Assembly (NCBI GenBank): GCA_022496805.1
Contig: CM040099.1
Coordinates: forward strand, 20,568,031-20,632,030
Source: Pohlia nutans
Taxonomy: Eukaryota; Streptophyta; Bryopsida; Bryales; Mniaceae
Length of the DNA: 64,000 bases
Direction: 5' to 3'
The notes below the pieces were generated by a model. It saw only the letters and a list, made by a program, of their open reading frames with translations. It ran no database searches and was not told where the DNA came from. This document shows positions 10,324-23,792 of the stretch, piece after piece. Position numbers and translations under genes: made by a program. Every line of letters starts with the position of its first letter. Positions within the stretch are counted from its first letter, which is position 1.

Positions 10324-13300
10324 ATGGTCACACCACAGCTTTCCCGGGTTGTGCAACGACCATCAACATTTCCGAGGAGGTAACTTCGCACCACCTCAGA
10401 TGCAAACATGTTAGAGTGGTTAATCTTTGGGAGTGACACATTGTGCATAACACTTGAAACCGGGGCATGGCTGACCAGTGTAGGGATTCTCTTTGTCTCA
10501 GGAAAGCTTTGGTGGTGGCTGCCGCTGTGTTGGTGGCGGGAGGTGGTTTGGCATATTTCCGAACCGGTCAACGAAGACCTCATCGTGATTACTCTTTGGC
10601 ACAGAATGGAAACGGTACAGAAAAATTGTCCGAAATCGATGCAAATCAGACGAAGGATTCGATCTCAAAGAAAAAGAAACAACAGGGAGGAATTAAAAAT
10701 GTCAAGGTGTTGGCTGCAATGTTACTACAACACATTGGCAAGGGGGGATTGAACGAATTTATTGCTTTGGCGACCATCTCGGTGAGAATCAGCATTTTAA
10801 TGAGCGTACAAGTTGCTACTACCCGATTCATATTTACGGAATTTTTTTCTAACTCGATTTTGGATTTGGTGCAGGTCCTCAAAACAGCATTAAGCAACAG
10901 ACTTGCCAAAGTACAGGGTTTGTTGTTCCGTGCTGCCTTTTTAACAAGGGCTCCTCTTTTTATGAAACTGATAACGGAGAACTTGATTCTCTGCTTTCTT
11001 CAGTCTGTATTTTTTTCTACTACAAAGTATCTCACCGGAGCTTTAAGTTTACGATTTCGTAAGATTCTTACAAATCGCATTCATTCGGACTACTTTCAGG
11101 TAACCACGGCATATTCAGGTCGGAATTTGATGTGTGAAGAGCTCACAATGATTTGCATCTTGAACAACTTCATAGGAAATGTACAGTGCATTTTTAGTGG
11201 TAAGATTCGTGTTGATAACTTTGGTTATATGGGTTCTTTTCAAAGACTGACGTGCTTGTACTGCTTGGCGACAGAACATGACTTATTATAAAATGTCACA
11301 TACCGATCACCGTATCAACAGTGTTGAACAGCGAATTGCCAGTGATGTTCCAAGATTCTCTATAGAAATGAGTGAGCTTGTTCAAGAGAACCTATCGGCT
11401 ATTTTCGATGGTCTCTTATACACATGGCGTCTGTGCTCTTATGCAAGCCCTAAGTATGCTTTTGGTGTCCTGGTAACGTTCGAAGTTCCTGCCTTCGCTC
11501 ATATTTTCTGGTTCCTGCATCTTCTTAGTACCGGCTACCAACATCTGTTAGCGCCTTGTTGCAGCAAATTTATCTTAAAAGAGATGATATTAGATTTTAT
11601 ATGCTGTTTCATCCAAGGCACTCTCCTGACGATTATTCTACATCTTTATGATTCTGGTCATACGGAGAGAAGTTGCCTTCTGAGCTGTGCTGAAAACATG
11701 TGGACTTTGTATATGTGTTTTTATTATTTTAAATAGTATCTATTTATGAACGTAGTTCTATGCTATCCCTTTGCAGGGTTATGTAATTGGAGCGGGAGTT
11801 ACGATTCAGGCCTTGTCTCCTCCATTTGGAACGTTAATGTCGACAGAACAACAGTTGGAGGGCGAGTATCGCCAACTGCATTCGCGCTTACGCACTCACT
11901 CAGAAAGCATTGCATTTTATGGAGGTCAAGACAGAGAAGCCTCTATCATCACACAACGATTCAGGTTTTTTCCTTTCTTAGATCTTATGAGCGTATGTTA
12001 GTCACCTCTGGCATTTGGCTTGGTTTTGACTGTAACAAAATGATTTGAATGGAACATGGTAGGAGTCTTCTTGATGTTTGTGTTCTATTAGAAATCTTCA
12101 ATTGCTGCCAAATCAGTGTGAGATATGAGAAGACACGAGATGTCTGCTTTTCAGTTGACTAAAACATCTGTGTATGGCAGGACCTTGGTTAAGCACATGA
12201 GCAAAGTTCTACACACCCAGTGGTGGTTTGGCATGATTCAGGACTTTGTTCTCAAATACTTGGGGTCCACATTTGGTCTTGTCTTGATCATTGAGCCCTT
12301 TTTTTCGGGGAGTTTAAGACCGGATGGATCTACTCTTGGCCGAGCTCAAATGTTGAGTCTGATGCGCTACCATACTAGTGTCATAATATCCCTATTTCAA
12401 GCCATGGGAACTTTGGCCTCAAATACCCGCAAGCTTGGTCGTCTCAGGTCTGGTTTGGGGTGCTGAGAATATGACGGAAACATGTTTTATTTTGTGCTGA
12501 TTTTAGCAAGGTGCTTAGTAGACACTCATGATTCTATTATGTTATTGGAAAATCTTTTCTTGGTGTAGGCACTGAGAGGAAAGCGAAGCGCTAATGGGTT
12601 GATTCTGGGTATCGCTCTCTGCAGTGGCTATGCTGATCGCATTTATGAGCTCATGTCAGTTTCACGAGAACTTCGAATTGCAGGCAGTAGTGAAAGCATA
12701 CAGAAGAAAGAAAGTGGCAGCCATTTTGTCGAGGCCCAACACATTGAATTTGAGGGGGTTAAGGTAGGTGCTGGGATGTCGACCTTCAATCTTTACCATT
12801 GTGACTATTTTAGCAACGGTCATCTGTATCCAACTGGTCTTGTTGTACCGTTTATTAATTAGCTTGTTCTAATTCGAGGTTCAGTCAGATGTTAAGTAGT
12901 TATAGGTGGTAGGGGGAACTAAAGCTGACATTGTATTCTTTGTCACAGTTTTTCACAACAATTATTCATCTTTTTGACTGCATTTGCTTTCGCAGGTGGT
13001 TACACCAACAGGTGCCACACTTGTCGAGAATCTTACTTTGAAAGTCGAGCCAGGCTCCAACCTGCTCATCACTGGTAAGGCCACATTCAAAATTATAGTA
13101 ATGTTTAGTGCTCGTCTGTCCGGAAATTGAATATTCTGCTTATGTATCAACATAGTTTTGTTGGGACCTAATTAGCTTACAATTCTTGGATGCTCATAGC
13201 GGACTTTACCTGAGGTTGTATTTTTTGTTAGTGTATTAGTTTTCAACACACTTCAGCTTTCCAAGGTTTGCCTTCCTGATTTTGAAGGTACAGTGTTCCT

Positions 13301-16300
13301 GGAAGGTCACTTTTGAGGAGTTGATTTTTACATTTAATATGGCCGGGCTACAGGTCCAAATGGAAGTGGCAAAAGTAGTCTCTTCAGAGTTTTGGGTGGG
13401 CTGTGGCCCTTAGTGGAAGGACGCATTGCAAAACCAGGCATGGGCTCTGCACTGAGTCATGAAATCTTTTATGTGCCGCAACGTCCGTACACATCTGTAG
13501 GGACCCTGCGCGACCAGCTCATTTACCCCTTAACTGCAGAAGAAGAAACACAACCCCTCACTGCTGAGGGTATGCAGGAGTTGTTGAGAAATGTAAGTAG
13601 CATGTTACTCTGCTAATTTCTACTTTCACTTCTGGCATTTCATTACGTGGGTTCTAGCGCAATGATTATTAGGAGATTTTAATCTGTAAAACGTGCAGCA
13701 AAATATCAATGACTTGACTGGATATAATGATGGAAGCTTGTGCTTTCTTTTGGCCTCACTTGGAGGTTAAGCAGGCAACAATTTCGAGGTCACAAGCTAT
13801 TTTCAGTCGACAATTCAGGTTGGAGTGCTCATTCAATGTTTCTTGTGACTAACCAGGTTGACTTGGAGTACTTGCTCGATCGATATCCGCAATCTCAAGA
13901 AGTGATTTGGGGGGATGAGCTCTCGCTTGGGGAGCAGCAGCGTTTGGGAATGGCTCGGCTGTTTTACCATAGGCCCTTATTTGCAATATTAGACGAATGC
14001 ACCAGTGCAGTGACTACAGACATGGAAGAAAGATTTTGTGCCCAAGTACGAGCTATGGGAACGTCATGTGTGACTATCTCTCATCGGCCAGCTCTGGTGG
14101 CTTTCCACGATACTGTTCTTTCGCTTGATGGAGAGGGAGGTTGGACTGTCCATTACAAGACGTAAGTCAGGATTTTGAACCGTGTCAATTGACAAGAATC
14201 TATGTAATCTGCCTTGAAGTCTGATAAAAGAAGAATACTCCGTGTCAAAAGGCCTTGCGGTGATACAGCGAAGTCTGAACAACTTAGTAGTGAACATGCG
14301 AGACACGATGTGACAACTTCGTGGTCCAAATGGTTTATTGTGTACAGGGATTCTGTCTCTCAACTACATCCAGAGCTTCACGATGATGGACACCTCGAGA
14401 ATGGTGACGTTCATACAGATCGCCAAAGTGATGCATTGACTGTTAAGAAGCAATTTTTCGCAAATATTGGGCAGGTATGAATAAGCACTGTATGTAAAAC
14501 AGTTTAGGAGTAGAAAATATGAGAGTGCTGCAACGTAGAATGTATATTGATCAACATCGATAAATCTTTCCACATGCAAATAGGCTATCATTGATGCACT
14601 GGGCAGGCCTCAAAGTGACGGTCAGATGATGACTTCTATCTATCGCAGCGCATGCTAATGGTTGTTGTAAGAATTGTGCATAGATATGCCATGCATATAA
14701 GCTGAAGCATGTTTCTTTTGTTTGTGTCAGGCTGGTTCAGGTGAAGATGCAACAGCTGTGGATTCCTATGTTGGTGCTGTTTTGGCAACTTCTCCTCCTA
14801 GAGACCCCCTTGAAGTAGTCCCAGCTATTTCCGGTCTGCAGATTCAGCCGCGCAGCATGCCTGCCCGGATTTCATCTCTCTTCAAGATTTTGGTTTGCCC
14901 CTTAAACAATTTTTACGATTGGCTTAAATTTTGTCCTACTAAGAATTCTCTTTTCCTAGATTCTCTTTCTTGTATCTGATATTGTGCAGTTTTATATTAT
15001 TCTGTATGATATCTAGAGAAGCGTCATGCATACATTGGGACTTGACAAGTAGAGTTTACTGAAAATAATATTCTTGTTAGAGCGACTCCGCTGCAACCTT
15101 CCAAGACTGAAACAGAATATTATTATTCACATTCACATGGAATTAGAACCCTAGAGACTTTTCATTGAGAGTGCATTGAAAAATCACATAAATAAGACAC
15201 AAGAAAATCGAGATTTGGACATCGGATGACCAAAGTACCCCATTGAGAGGTCAAGAAGAAACGGAAAACTCCAATGTTATTTTGAAATTTTTTTGTAGAC
15301 ACGAAAAAGTTGCAAATTTGCGGTTTCAATAACAAATTTCCAGCAAATTTTGAAATTTTCCGTTTCTTCTTGATCTCGCAATACGGGTATTTGAGGGTTT
15401 TCGATCTTGCAATGTCCAAATCTGAAAAGAAATCTATTATATGTAACTTTTCAATGCGCTTCCAATGACAATGCTCTAGAGTTTAATTCCATATGAAAAA
15501 AAAGATTCATCTTACAGTTTTAAGAGGTTGGAGTGGAGATGCCCTTATAGTAATTTATCAGGCGAATAGAGTCTAATACGAGGATCCCTTTCTGCATACC
15601 ATTCTATGTCGTGCTCTATGATTTCAAGAGAAACATTGAACGATATTTTTACTTGGGCATACTTCTTTGGTTATGAAAAGTATTCTGATAATTGTCAGTT
15701 TAGAATCGTAACTTTGTGAATATACGCTCTTTGAAGAGGAACAAAGTCTTAAAGAGAGTGATTACTCTGAACCAGTAACTTAATTTATGTTTCAGTAGAT
15801 TGACATATGTTTGCATGGTGGTTTGGACAGGTGCCAACCTTATCTGATGAACAGGGAGGTCAGTTGTTAGCAGTTGCCCTACTTGTACTTGGCCGAACGT
15901 GTCTTTCTGATCGAATTGCTGATCTGAATGGTACCTTTCTTAATACCCATCTCTCTTTATGGTTCTTGTTTTAGTTTCTGTCTGTGTCTTTCACAAGTTT
16001 TAGATGACACGAAGTCATTCCCGAACTTGAGGGACACCTTCCGATTAACCTTCAGATCCATATTTAGATTTCAATTTTTATTCAATTAGTAAGATGGGAC
16101 CAGAAGACAATCAGATCTGTTCCTGCTTAAATCTATTTGCTGCGTCCAGATAGTGGAAAGTGCAAAAGTGCAAAAGAAACTTTGCATATCTGTTTTTAAT
16201 ACTTATGCCAAGGGAATTTTCTCATTGCTGCGTTCATCTTAAACATGATTTCTGTGCCTTCCCAGATAGGGTTTTTTTTATAATCCGGGATTGGAACATG

Positions 16301-19300
16301 TATCTAACTCCAACTTTGCTACTTCTGTCGATGTTGTCACAGGGACAAGTGTGAAACATGTGTTACGACAAGATAAAGCAGCTTTTGTTCGTCTTGTGGG
16401 GGTCAGCATACTGCAGAGCGGTGTCTCATCGTTTCTAGCTCCATCCCTTAGGTCTACCTCTTTCGCTGATCATTCTAACCTTGTCTTCTATTCAATGAGT
16501 CATTTTTAAACGATGGGATTGAATTCCTCGGGTTCTTATCCTTCTAATGTGAAGTGGTATTAAGCTTTGATTGGCACCATTAGGCTTAGTGGTAATTTCT
16601 TAATGAATATCTGAACCTTATCCTTGTTGTACTCCACATGGTACGTAAGGTCTTTCATTTTCACAGGCTTTAAGCTGATACTGCTCACATCTCTTGCTCT
16701 TCTTACTTGCTTCATGCTTTAATGTGTAAGATTTACGATGAAGTTCTCAGTCTAGTCTTCATAATGATCTGTTCGGAGCTCAGTTTAGCGCTTTCGAGAA
16801 GATTGTAGTGTTTTCTGACATACAAATTTTTGGTTTACAGACATATGACAGCAACATTGGCACTAGGCTGGAGGAATCGTTTGACTACACATCTCTCTAC
16901 TCTCTACTTCCAGAACTATGGATTTTATAAGGTGAGCGGCTTTTACTGATGATTCTTTTCTGTTCCAGCTTTGGACGTTTCCATGCTCATTGCGAATTTA
17001 GTCCTTCAGTATATTAGTTAACAATGATCACTTCATATTGGCAGATCAATCAATTTCAATAGCAGATTACTGATTCTATATTTAGTGTCTATGCAAATAT
17101 GTCTATAAATTGTCTTCATTTCGTCATTTTTTCCGTCATTGTTTAAAGTGGCTGAGCGCGTGTTTGCCTAATTTGTGATTTTTTCAATGCTTTGAGTGAC
17201 TGTAGGCTGTACATCTGACGAAAAGTGGAACTAATGACGCGGACCAGAGGATAACACAAGATGTAGAGAAGCTGAGTGGGGATTTATCTGGCTTGGTGAC
17301 GGGAATGATCAAACCTTTTGTGGATATAGTTTGGTAGGTTTGAAGAATGGAATATTGTTTTCCATTTTTAAACCATCGGTGACTTATGTTTCCTTGCAAC
17401 TAATACTGATTGAGTTTGAACACATTTTCTTTGAACAGGCAATTTAATTGTAAATCTCCTGATGTTTAAGAAGTTGAAATGTGATTGAACTGGATGTGGT
17501 ACAGGTTCACGTACAGAATGAAGGTGCTGACCGGCATTAGAGGAGTTGGATTCCTATATGCCTACATGTTGTTAGGACTTGGATTTTTGCGAGCTATTAC
17601 ACCAGACTTTGGTGCTTTGACAAGCAAGGAACAGCAGTTGGACGGCTCTTTTCGGTTAGTTCCTCATACACGAGTATAACAAGATTAGGTGTTGCGTTGA
17701 CTTCTGTGTATGGTTTTCCTTTTATTATTTTCTTAGTTTAGGCATCTGCGCTGCTAAGTGGCTTATCTGTAGGACTTTCTCTCACGAAACAGACAATTTT
17801 ATCAACATAGATCAGCAACACTGAGAGCAATTTGTGAGCGAGATGGGTGTAAATAATTACTTGGAGATTGAATTAGAAAGTCTGTCTTTCTTTTTTTGTT
17901 CGTCTTCCACTTTCAGTACTTTCGAATCTGTGAAGCTTTCATACATATGGGTGTGATATAAGAAACTATCATGTGATGCACTAAACGAAAAATTTCATGA
18001 CGACTTTGAGTTGTTTGTCACTCACAGATATATACACTCCAGACTAAGAACTCATGCCGAGTCTGTCGCTTTCTTCGGGGGTGGATCACGTGAACAAGCT
18101 GTGAGTTATAAGGGGCCTTAAACTTAAACAACCTGTGCTATATTTGCAATCGAGAAGATTAGTTCTATGTGTTGCCCTTACAAATGACAGTTGCTTTGTG
18201 TGCATTTAGCTACTGTTGCAGTAGATGGCTCTGAGAATTTCAGCATGTGTTTGTTTGTAGGTAACGGCTGGGCGTTTTAAGGCCTTGCTTGTCCATTCTC
18301 AAAATCTACTTCGGATGAGGTGGTTATTTGGTATTGCAGACGACTTCATCACAAAACAGTTGCCGCACAATGTCACATGGGGTCTGAGTTTGATGTATGC
18401 TATGGAACACAAGGGCAATCGTGCGCTCACATCTGTCCAAGGCAAGTAACCCTTACAGAGCACATCCCTGATATTTTCATTTTCTATTTCCAGTGTGTAC
18501 ATGCTTAATTTTTTCTAATCACAAACACACGACTTGCCATGGAAAGTTGGAATCTCTACCTTTCAGTTCATATCAGATATAATTGAATGTTCTACCGTTT
18601 AAGTAGCTCTTACACCAGAATATATTCTACATGTAATGGAAGTTGTAAGGTTGGAATTGTTCTCTTTCTCATATATCTGATAGTTTTGGGGGCTCGATCC
18701 ATATATCAAGTCTCTGTGTATCTTTGGATTCACATGACAACTATTTATTATACGTCATGCAAAGTGAATTGTATCGTGCCCCAATTCAAATGTGGTAGCT
18801 TAAATTACAGGAGAGCTGGCACATGACCTTCGATTTTTGGCATCGGTGGTCTCTCAAAGCTTTCTCGCCTTTGGAGATATTCTAGAACTCTATCGCAAGT
18901 TTTTGGAACTCTCAGGAGGCATAACCCGGGTTTCTGAGTTGAACGAGTTGCTGATTGCTGCTCAAAGTGGTGAGTGATGGTTTCTGTACATTACATCGGA
19001 GTGACCGGTAGAAAATAATGATCAAGTTAGTGGAAAGCTACGCTAGCTCGTCACATTGTTAAATACAAGTGCTTTGTGATGGTATGGTCACATCCATTCG
19101 TTTTGTACCAATTTACAAGTGAAGTTTTGTGTTATCTAATTCCTTCATGAATTTTTTAGTGAGGTACAGTATAATTGAACTTTCCGTAAGTTGACTAAGA
19201 TATGCAGCTTGCTATCTAGAATCATGTAGGTGATAGACTTCTAAACCAATATTCACATAATTGCTATCGATTATCTAATTTAGAATCATCATCATGCAGG

Positions 19301-21257
19301 GAAGAGAGCTGCTCAATCTAAACCGAATCCACTATTGTCGATTGAACGTGGGCGATCATCATTCAACTCACTGCATCCTGAGGTTAATGAAGATGTCGTG
19401 TTTGAGGATGTCGACATCGTGACACCTGGACAGAAATTGTTGGCCAGAAAATTGACAATGAGGGTTCCTGCTGGCAAGAGCTTGCTTGTTACAGGTGAGC
19501 AGAACTGCCTTATGTTCAAGTTCTTCTGAAGCACCAAATGTACGCCTTAGTTGCCAGCAAATGACGTTCACCTAGCACTATCACAGATGCAGTTTTGTAG
19601 TGCATTCAACATCGGACTGTCTAATATTTCCAGCTTATGAATCAGTCGAGTCTCATTTATTTCTTGTGAATGGCAGGTCCCAATGGCAGTGGGAAGTCAT
19701 CCCTTTTCCGGGTTTTAGGAGGTTTGTGGCCAGCAGGGAGTGGGCACATTGCCAAGCCTGGTCAAGTTCTTATGGGAAGCGACATTACAGCTTCCCAAAC
19801 AAATAACACTGGCCTTAGCCGGGACATTTTTTACGTTCCTCAACGCCCTTACACTGCACTTGGAACTCTTCGGGACCAAATTATTTACCCGCTGACATTA
19901 GCAGACGCTGAGTTGAAAGCCCAATTAGAAGTTCAGCAAGGTGAGGGCAGACTGGCAGCCTTTGTAACATCTTGGATCATCTATGTATACTATTTTTCCT
20001 TTACTTATGTTGCTACTTGTTTGACTGTATACCTCATTGGGCTATATATTTTCTTGACTCACAGGTTCGATTGAATCACTTCCAAGGAGTTCATCAGTGC
20101 CGTCTCTAGGATTGCTAGACAGGCGATTACGCACAATCTTGGAGGATGTGAGGTTGGTTTACCTGCTGGACCGTGAAGGGGGATGGGATGCTAGTGCCAA
20201 CTGGGAAGACATGCTCTCTCTTGGAGAGCAGCAAAGGCTTGGAATGGTAAGTTCAGGAACTTAGTACTGGAAATTGCGAGGTTAGTTGTGTGAGAATAGC
20301 ATGATTGATAAGTCCTGTCTAATTCAGCACTGACCACTGTAAATCCTTTGCTTATTTGTGACTTGTGTGTCTACAGGCACGACTATTCTTCCATCATCCC
20401 AAGTTTGGAATTCTTGACGAGTGTACCAAGTAAAGTCTACCATCCTTTTTCTCCTTAGTTTTACTACACCATGCATCTTAGTAATAATCGGGTAATGATA
20501 GTTGAATTGTGCTTAGGACGTCTCTCATCATCGGTTGGGCTTTAGGGTTTAGGGTTTAGGGTTTAGGCTTTGGGAAGATCATATACTTACACGCTCTGCT
20601 TTGCCTCGTGCTCCACATGGTCAATGATTGGAATCAATAAAACCGTGTAACGTGCCTTGTCACCTGATATATTTGTTCACCTTTTCACTTGCAGTGCCAC
20701 AAGTGTGGATGTCGAAGAAAGCTTGTACAAGAAAGCTCAGGCTCTCGGCATATCAGTTGTCACAATATCGCAGGTATAATAATTATACACTGTTGTGCGT
20801 TCTCTTAACCCCTCAAGGCCCAAAGGGACATATTATGTCCTCTGACTTGTTCATTAGGTCATTTTTTAAACTCGTTTTGTTCAAAAACTACATAAGATAT
20901 ATATAAAAAAAATACATCGCAATGTTCATATTGATTTGGGAAATTTTGAAGTACAAATCATATTCTCACTTAATTTGTTGAACAAGAGATAATTTGTCAA
21001 AGTTTAGTTTCTTCGAATAGTACAAAATATCATGGGGCCTTGGGGGGTTAAGTCCTGAATCGTGTGTTCCTAGCTTCCATTTCACTAAAATTCTGTTACT
21101 GTCGATATCACTGCGAACTAAATTTCTATTTGGTGACCTGTTGTAGCGACCTGCTTTGATTCCTTATCACGCAATGGAGCTGCGACTGATTGATGGAGAA
21201 GGGGCCTGGGAGCTCCGTTCAATACAACAGGCATCAAATTCTGAATTGCCGATATAA
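10324..21257 (+). CDS. ABCD1: Peroxisomal ABC transporter, fused D family (PXA1/CTS/PED3 type)
   Basis: Full-length plant-type D-subfamily transporter that takes fatty acids or acyl-CoAs and jasmonate or auxin precursors into peroxisomes for beta-oxidation (role known from the family). My model has 26 exons and 1379 codons: 10324-10379, 10502-10781, 10875-11099, 11275-11472, 11777-11964, 12181-12447, 12625-12763, 12996-13074, 13354-13592, 13857-14161, 14348-14474, 14731-14892, 15831-15930, 16343-16451, 16841-16931, 17206-17333, 17505-17654, 18028-18100, 18261-18441, 18811-18969, 19300-19494, 19677-19940, 20065-20246, 20377-20429, 20695-20773, 21147-21257. All phases agree. The start is at 10324, not at the ATG at 10467, because exon 1 splices to give [20 protein letters not shown] followed by a hydrophobic stretch. 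Each half has a membrane domain with an EAA-like loop ([24 protein letters not shown]) and a nucleotide-binding domain: Walker [10 protein letters not shown] at 478 and 1151, signature [10 protein letters not shown] at 579 and 1289, Walker B ILDEC near 601 and 1311. His633 is the first H-loop; the second has Gln1343. No disruption was seen; it looks functional. Confidence 0.95.
15080..15544. mobile_element. Fold-back MITE in ABCD1 intron 12
   Basis: Diverged inverted ends (GAGCGACTCCGCTGCAACC at the left; the reverse complement of the right end reads GGGCATCTCCACTCCAACC). Inner palindromic words include GGAATTARAACYCTAGAG and GAAACGGAAA/TTTCCGTTTC. It lies inside the 938-base intron 12 and largely accounts for its length. 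The GGGCATCTCCA-type end is reminiscent of hAT MITEs of plants, but I could not fix an 8-bp target duplication. Confidence 0.55.
18442..18443 (+). other. GC splice donor (GC-AG intron 19 of ABCD1)
   Basis: Exon 19 ends CCAAG and the intron begins GCAAGTAA. The next exon begins after TTACAG at 18811. Only this junction keeps the frame (Val-Gln-Gly-Glu-Leu). GC-AG introns are a known minor class and the rest of this donor is a strong match (AAG|GCAAGT). Confidence 0.85.
20541..20567 (+). repeat. Interstitial telomeric repeat in ABCD1 intron 24
   Basis: Three perfect TTTAGGG units plus a partial fourth, followed by a degenerate TTTGGG. This is the plant (Arabidopsis-type) telomere motif inside an intron, and may reflect break repair with telomeric sequence. 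Confidence 0.9.
20809..21047. mobile_element. piggyBac-like MITE in ABCD1 intron 25
   Basis: A 239-bp element with TTAA at 20805-20808 and 21048-21051. The ends are CCCCTCAAGGCCC and GGGGCCTTGGGGGG. Entirely within the last intron, so splicing is probably unaffected. Its terminal sequence differs from the other TTAA families in the window. Confidence 0.85.
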
Positions 21258-22208
21258 CTTCTCTGCTTTGCCACATCATGGTCTCGACACTCACTTATAA
21301 TTAATTAGCAGGAAAAGTGGGACTCAGTCTCCCACCCGGCTATGGCCTAAAAGTTTAGTTTAATTTCGAACAGCCATTTATTTTTTCACCAGCTCAATAG
21401 ACATTGCTCGCTTGTTGGACGCTGTAAATTAATTGTTTGCCTTATCCATGTATATTGAATGATAGTTTATTGTCATGCTGCTGGCGTTTTGATGCCCTTG
21501 ACAGGCAGTAACTCATCCTTCAGTGGATATTGTAGAAGGGAAGGTATTTGGGTACGGTTGCAGGTATTAACTTTCAATTCGTGTTGGATGTCTGAATTTC
21601 AATTCATGAAATATTCCAGTGTTCTTTCCTACAGTTGGAGAATTCTCTCAAATGAGCTTGTTGAATTCTAGATAAACTTCTGTATATAAGGTAAAATGCC
21701 TTTACACCCCCATTTAATAAGCTGCTGTGGTTGATTTTTTTTGAACATTGACCTGAGTGTTTTTGGCTGAGAGATTCATAAGATTCATGAATAAATTTGA
21801 ATGGTTTATTTAATTTTCAAATGAATTTTGAAAGTAAAAAGATAGTCATAATCAGTGACATATAGGTGATGTTTAGGGTCACACAAGAAGTATCATAAAC
21901 CGCATCTTGGAAGTTCCAATTCTGCTCACATTTAGAATTTAATTGATCATTAGTGTTTAGTTTTAGGTCCCTGGCAAATGATTAGTGGTTGGTTTAGGTT
22001 TCTTAAGTAGCGATTGTTGAGGGCATTTACATAATCAGAATGAAGGGGGAAGACGTTTGACCTTAATTTCAATCCAATATATAACACTGATCGTGCACGC
22101 ACACATGCAAGGATGGTTTTGCTATAGAACTGTCACGTTGAGCTCTGGCTAGTTCTGCTATAGAACTATCACGTTGAACTTTGGCACATGCCAACCTACT
22201 TAGTTATA
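21258..22208. other. ABCD1 3' flank
   Basis: Contains the 3'-UTR of ABCD1; the exact polyadenylation site is not determined (an AATAAA lies near 21788, which is far from the stop). Nothing else recognised. Confidence 0.5.
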
Positions 22209-22210
22209 TA

Positions 22211-23258
22211 CTCCCTCCGTCCCAAAGTTATTGTCATGTTTGAAAGTCATGTTTGAAAGTGCTTTTTTAAGTAGCAAAAAAATACTTCCTTGTGGCTAAT
22301 TTTATTTAGGTTGCAATGAACACATGCAATGTTCTTCAATCATTCTAGTGACATAATTTGGAACCTTTTTTAATCATGTTTCTTACAACATGACCTACTT
22401 AATCCTTCAGTGCCCAGGTAACCACTAAGTAGTCACTAGATCACTAAAAAATGAAATCATGGAAAATCTGTAAACCATCTCAGTCTGGTGTCTGAAGTTC
22501 AAATGTGTAACTTTTGATTCTGTAGATGGTGCAAAAAGAAATTTTGGAATCTGATTTTCTTAGCTATCCAAATACCTATGTACTATACAAAACACCAAAA
22601 TACTGCAAATACCTCAAAAGGTAGTAAATACTTACAAATACAACACTATGTGGTATTTCTTGTGTTTGGAAGTTTGTTTTTTGTATTTTTTTTGGATTGT
22701 GTTCTCTTCTTCATGTTCCATTAGTGTATGTAGTCCGATCTGAATCAATGTACCAACTCCTTTCTTATTTGAACATATGAATTTTGTCCTAAATCGTACA
22801 CGGATAAGTCACTCTCGCTTATAAAATCCACAATAATTATGTATCAGTCTGTTCTTGATATGAAAGATTGCAATAGAGAGGTGTTGGCACAAGTCATTGC
22901 TGAACATCTTCACTTTCATCTTTGAAAATTCAACTCAATTTCTATTTAACCTTGAAGTTACACACCCCCCAAAATCTCATTTTTGTGTGTGCATTATACG
23001 GTTCAAAGACATACTATAATCTTCCAATCCAACTGTCCGATCGTACCAAGATTTAACCAACTTGTGTTTCATCAAGCTATGCTTACATTCATATGGTTGG
23101 ATACTATTAATGGTATCCTAAATTTTGACAACAAAAGTTTAAAGAAAACATCACCCAAAAAAGTGTGGTTTCTCCAAACCACTATGGGCACTAAAGGGTT
23201 AAAAAACCACTTTCAAACATGACTTTCAAACATGACAATAACTTTGGGACGGAGGGAG
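22211..23258. mobile_element. Stowaway MITE, split by a TTAA element
   Basis: The ends CTCCCTCCGTCCCAAAGTTA and TAACTTTGGGACGGAGGGAG are perfect inverted repeats with TA on both sides (22209-22210, 23259-23260). This is the classic plant Stowaway (Tc1/mariner superfamily) signature. Without the inserted element at 22403-23198 and its duplicated TTAA, it would be about 248 bp. Each end also holds a doubled CATGTTTGAAAGT word. Confidence 0.95.
22403..23198. mobile_element. piggyBac-like MITE, family 6, nested in Stowaway
   Basis: A 796-bp element with TTAA at 22399-22402 and 23199-23202. Its ends carry CCTTCAGTGCCCAG and GGGCACTAAAGGG. It matches 29694-30483 through most of its interior (for example GTATTTCTTGTGTTTGGAAG). 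Its insertion postdates the Stowaway element. Confidence 0.85.
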
Positions 23259-23641
23259 TAATATTTTAACAATACAAGTCATTGAAAGATTGCTTTTGGA
23301 ACTATTATCACTTACATTTGGCAATAACGGGGGTTTTAATGTTTTATGCCTAAATTGATCACAATTCCACACAATTTTTAACATCGATGAAGAGTGTCTA
23401 TGCAAGATCAAGTTATACAAATGGATGCTTCATTAAATGTCATAAATAGGATGCACTACTTTATCTCAAGAACTTGTAACACTAAGTTTGTCTTTTTGGT
23501 CCATTCTCAAACTCGTGGATATAGTTGAATAAAAAATTGTAATAAATGTAAAATTGTTAATGTAGTTTAGGGTTTATTTAGGTCTACAAATTGGTTCATG
23601 AACCTTCCAAATGTGAAGTTTAAAAATAGAAGTTGAAAATT

Positions 23642-23792
23642 CACTAGTAGAAAAGTCCTATTTGGGAACCAAAACATAGTATTAAAGCATGGTGCCACAG
23701 GGTTCATTTTGACACTAAGCTAGTGGCAATATCTTCAACACCATGCTCTGACACTATTCTTTGGTACCCAAAGACCACCCTTTTTACTAGTG
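23642..23792. mobile_element. CACTA-like MITE
   Basis: The ends CACTAGTAGAAAAG and CTTTTTACTAGTG make a 151-bp element with no coding content. CACTAGTAGAAAA-type ends are typical of small CACTA/EnSpm derivatives in plants. The flanks (ATT left, TTT right) do not show a clean 3-bp duplication. A 106-bp relative lies at 46626-46731. Confidence 0.65.

Noticed and set aside
10467..10501. ATG at 10467 as the ABCD1 start
   Set aside because: Preceded directly by a stop and lies in intron 1; splicing 10379 to 10502 gives a start and junction fitting the family.
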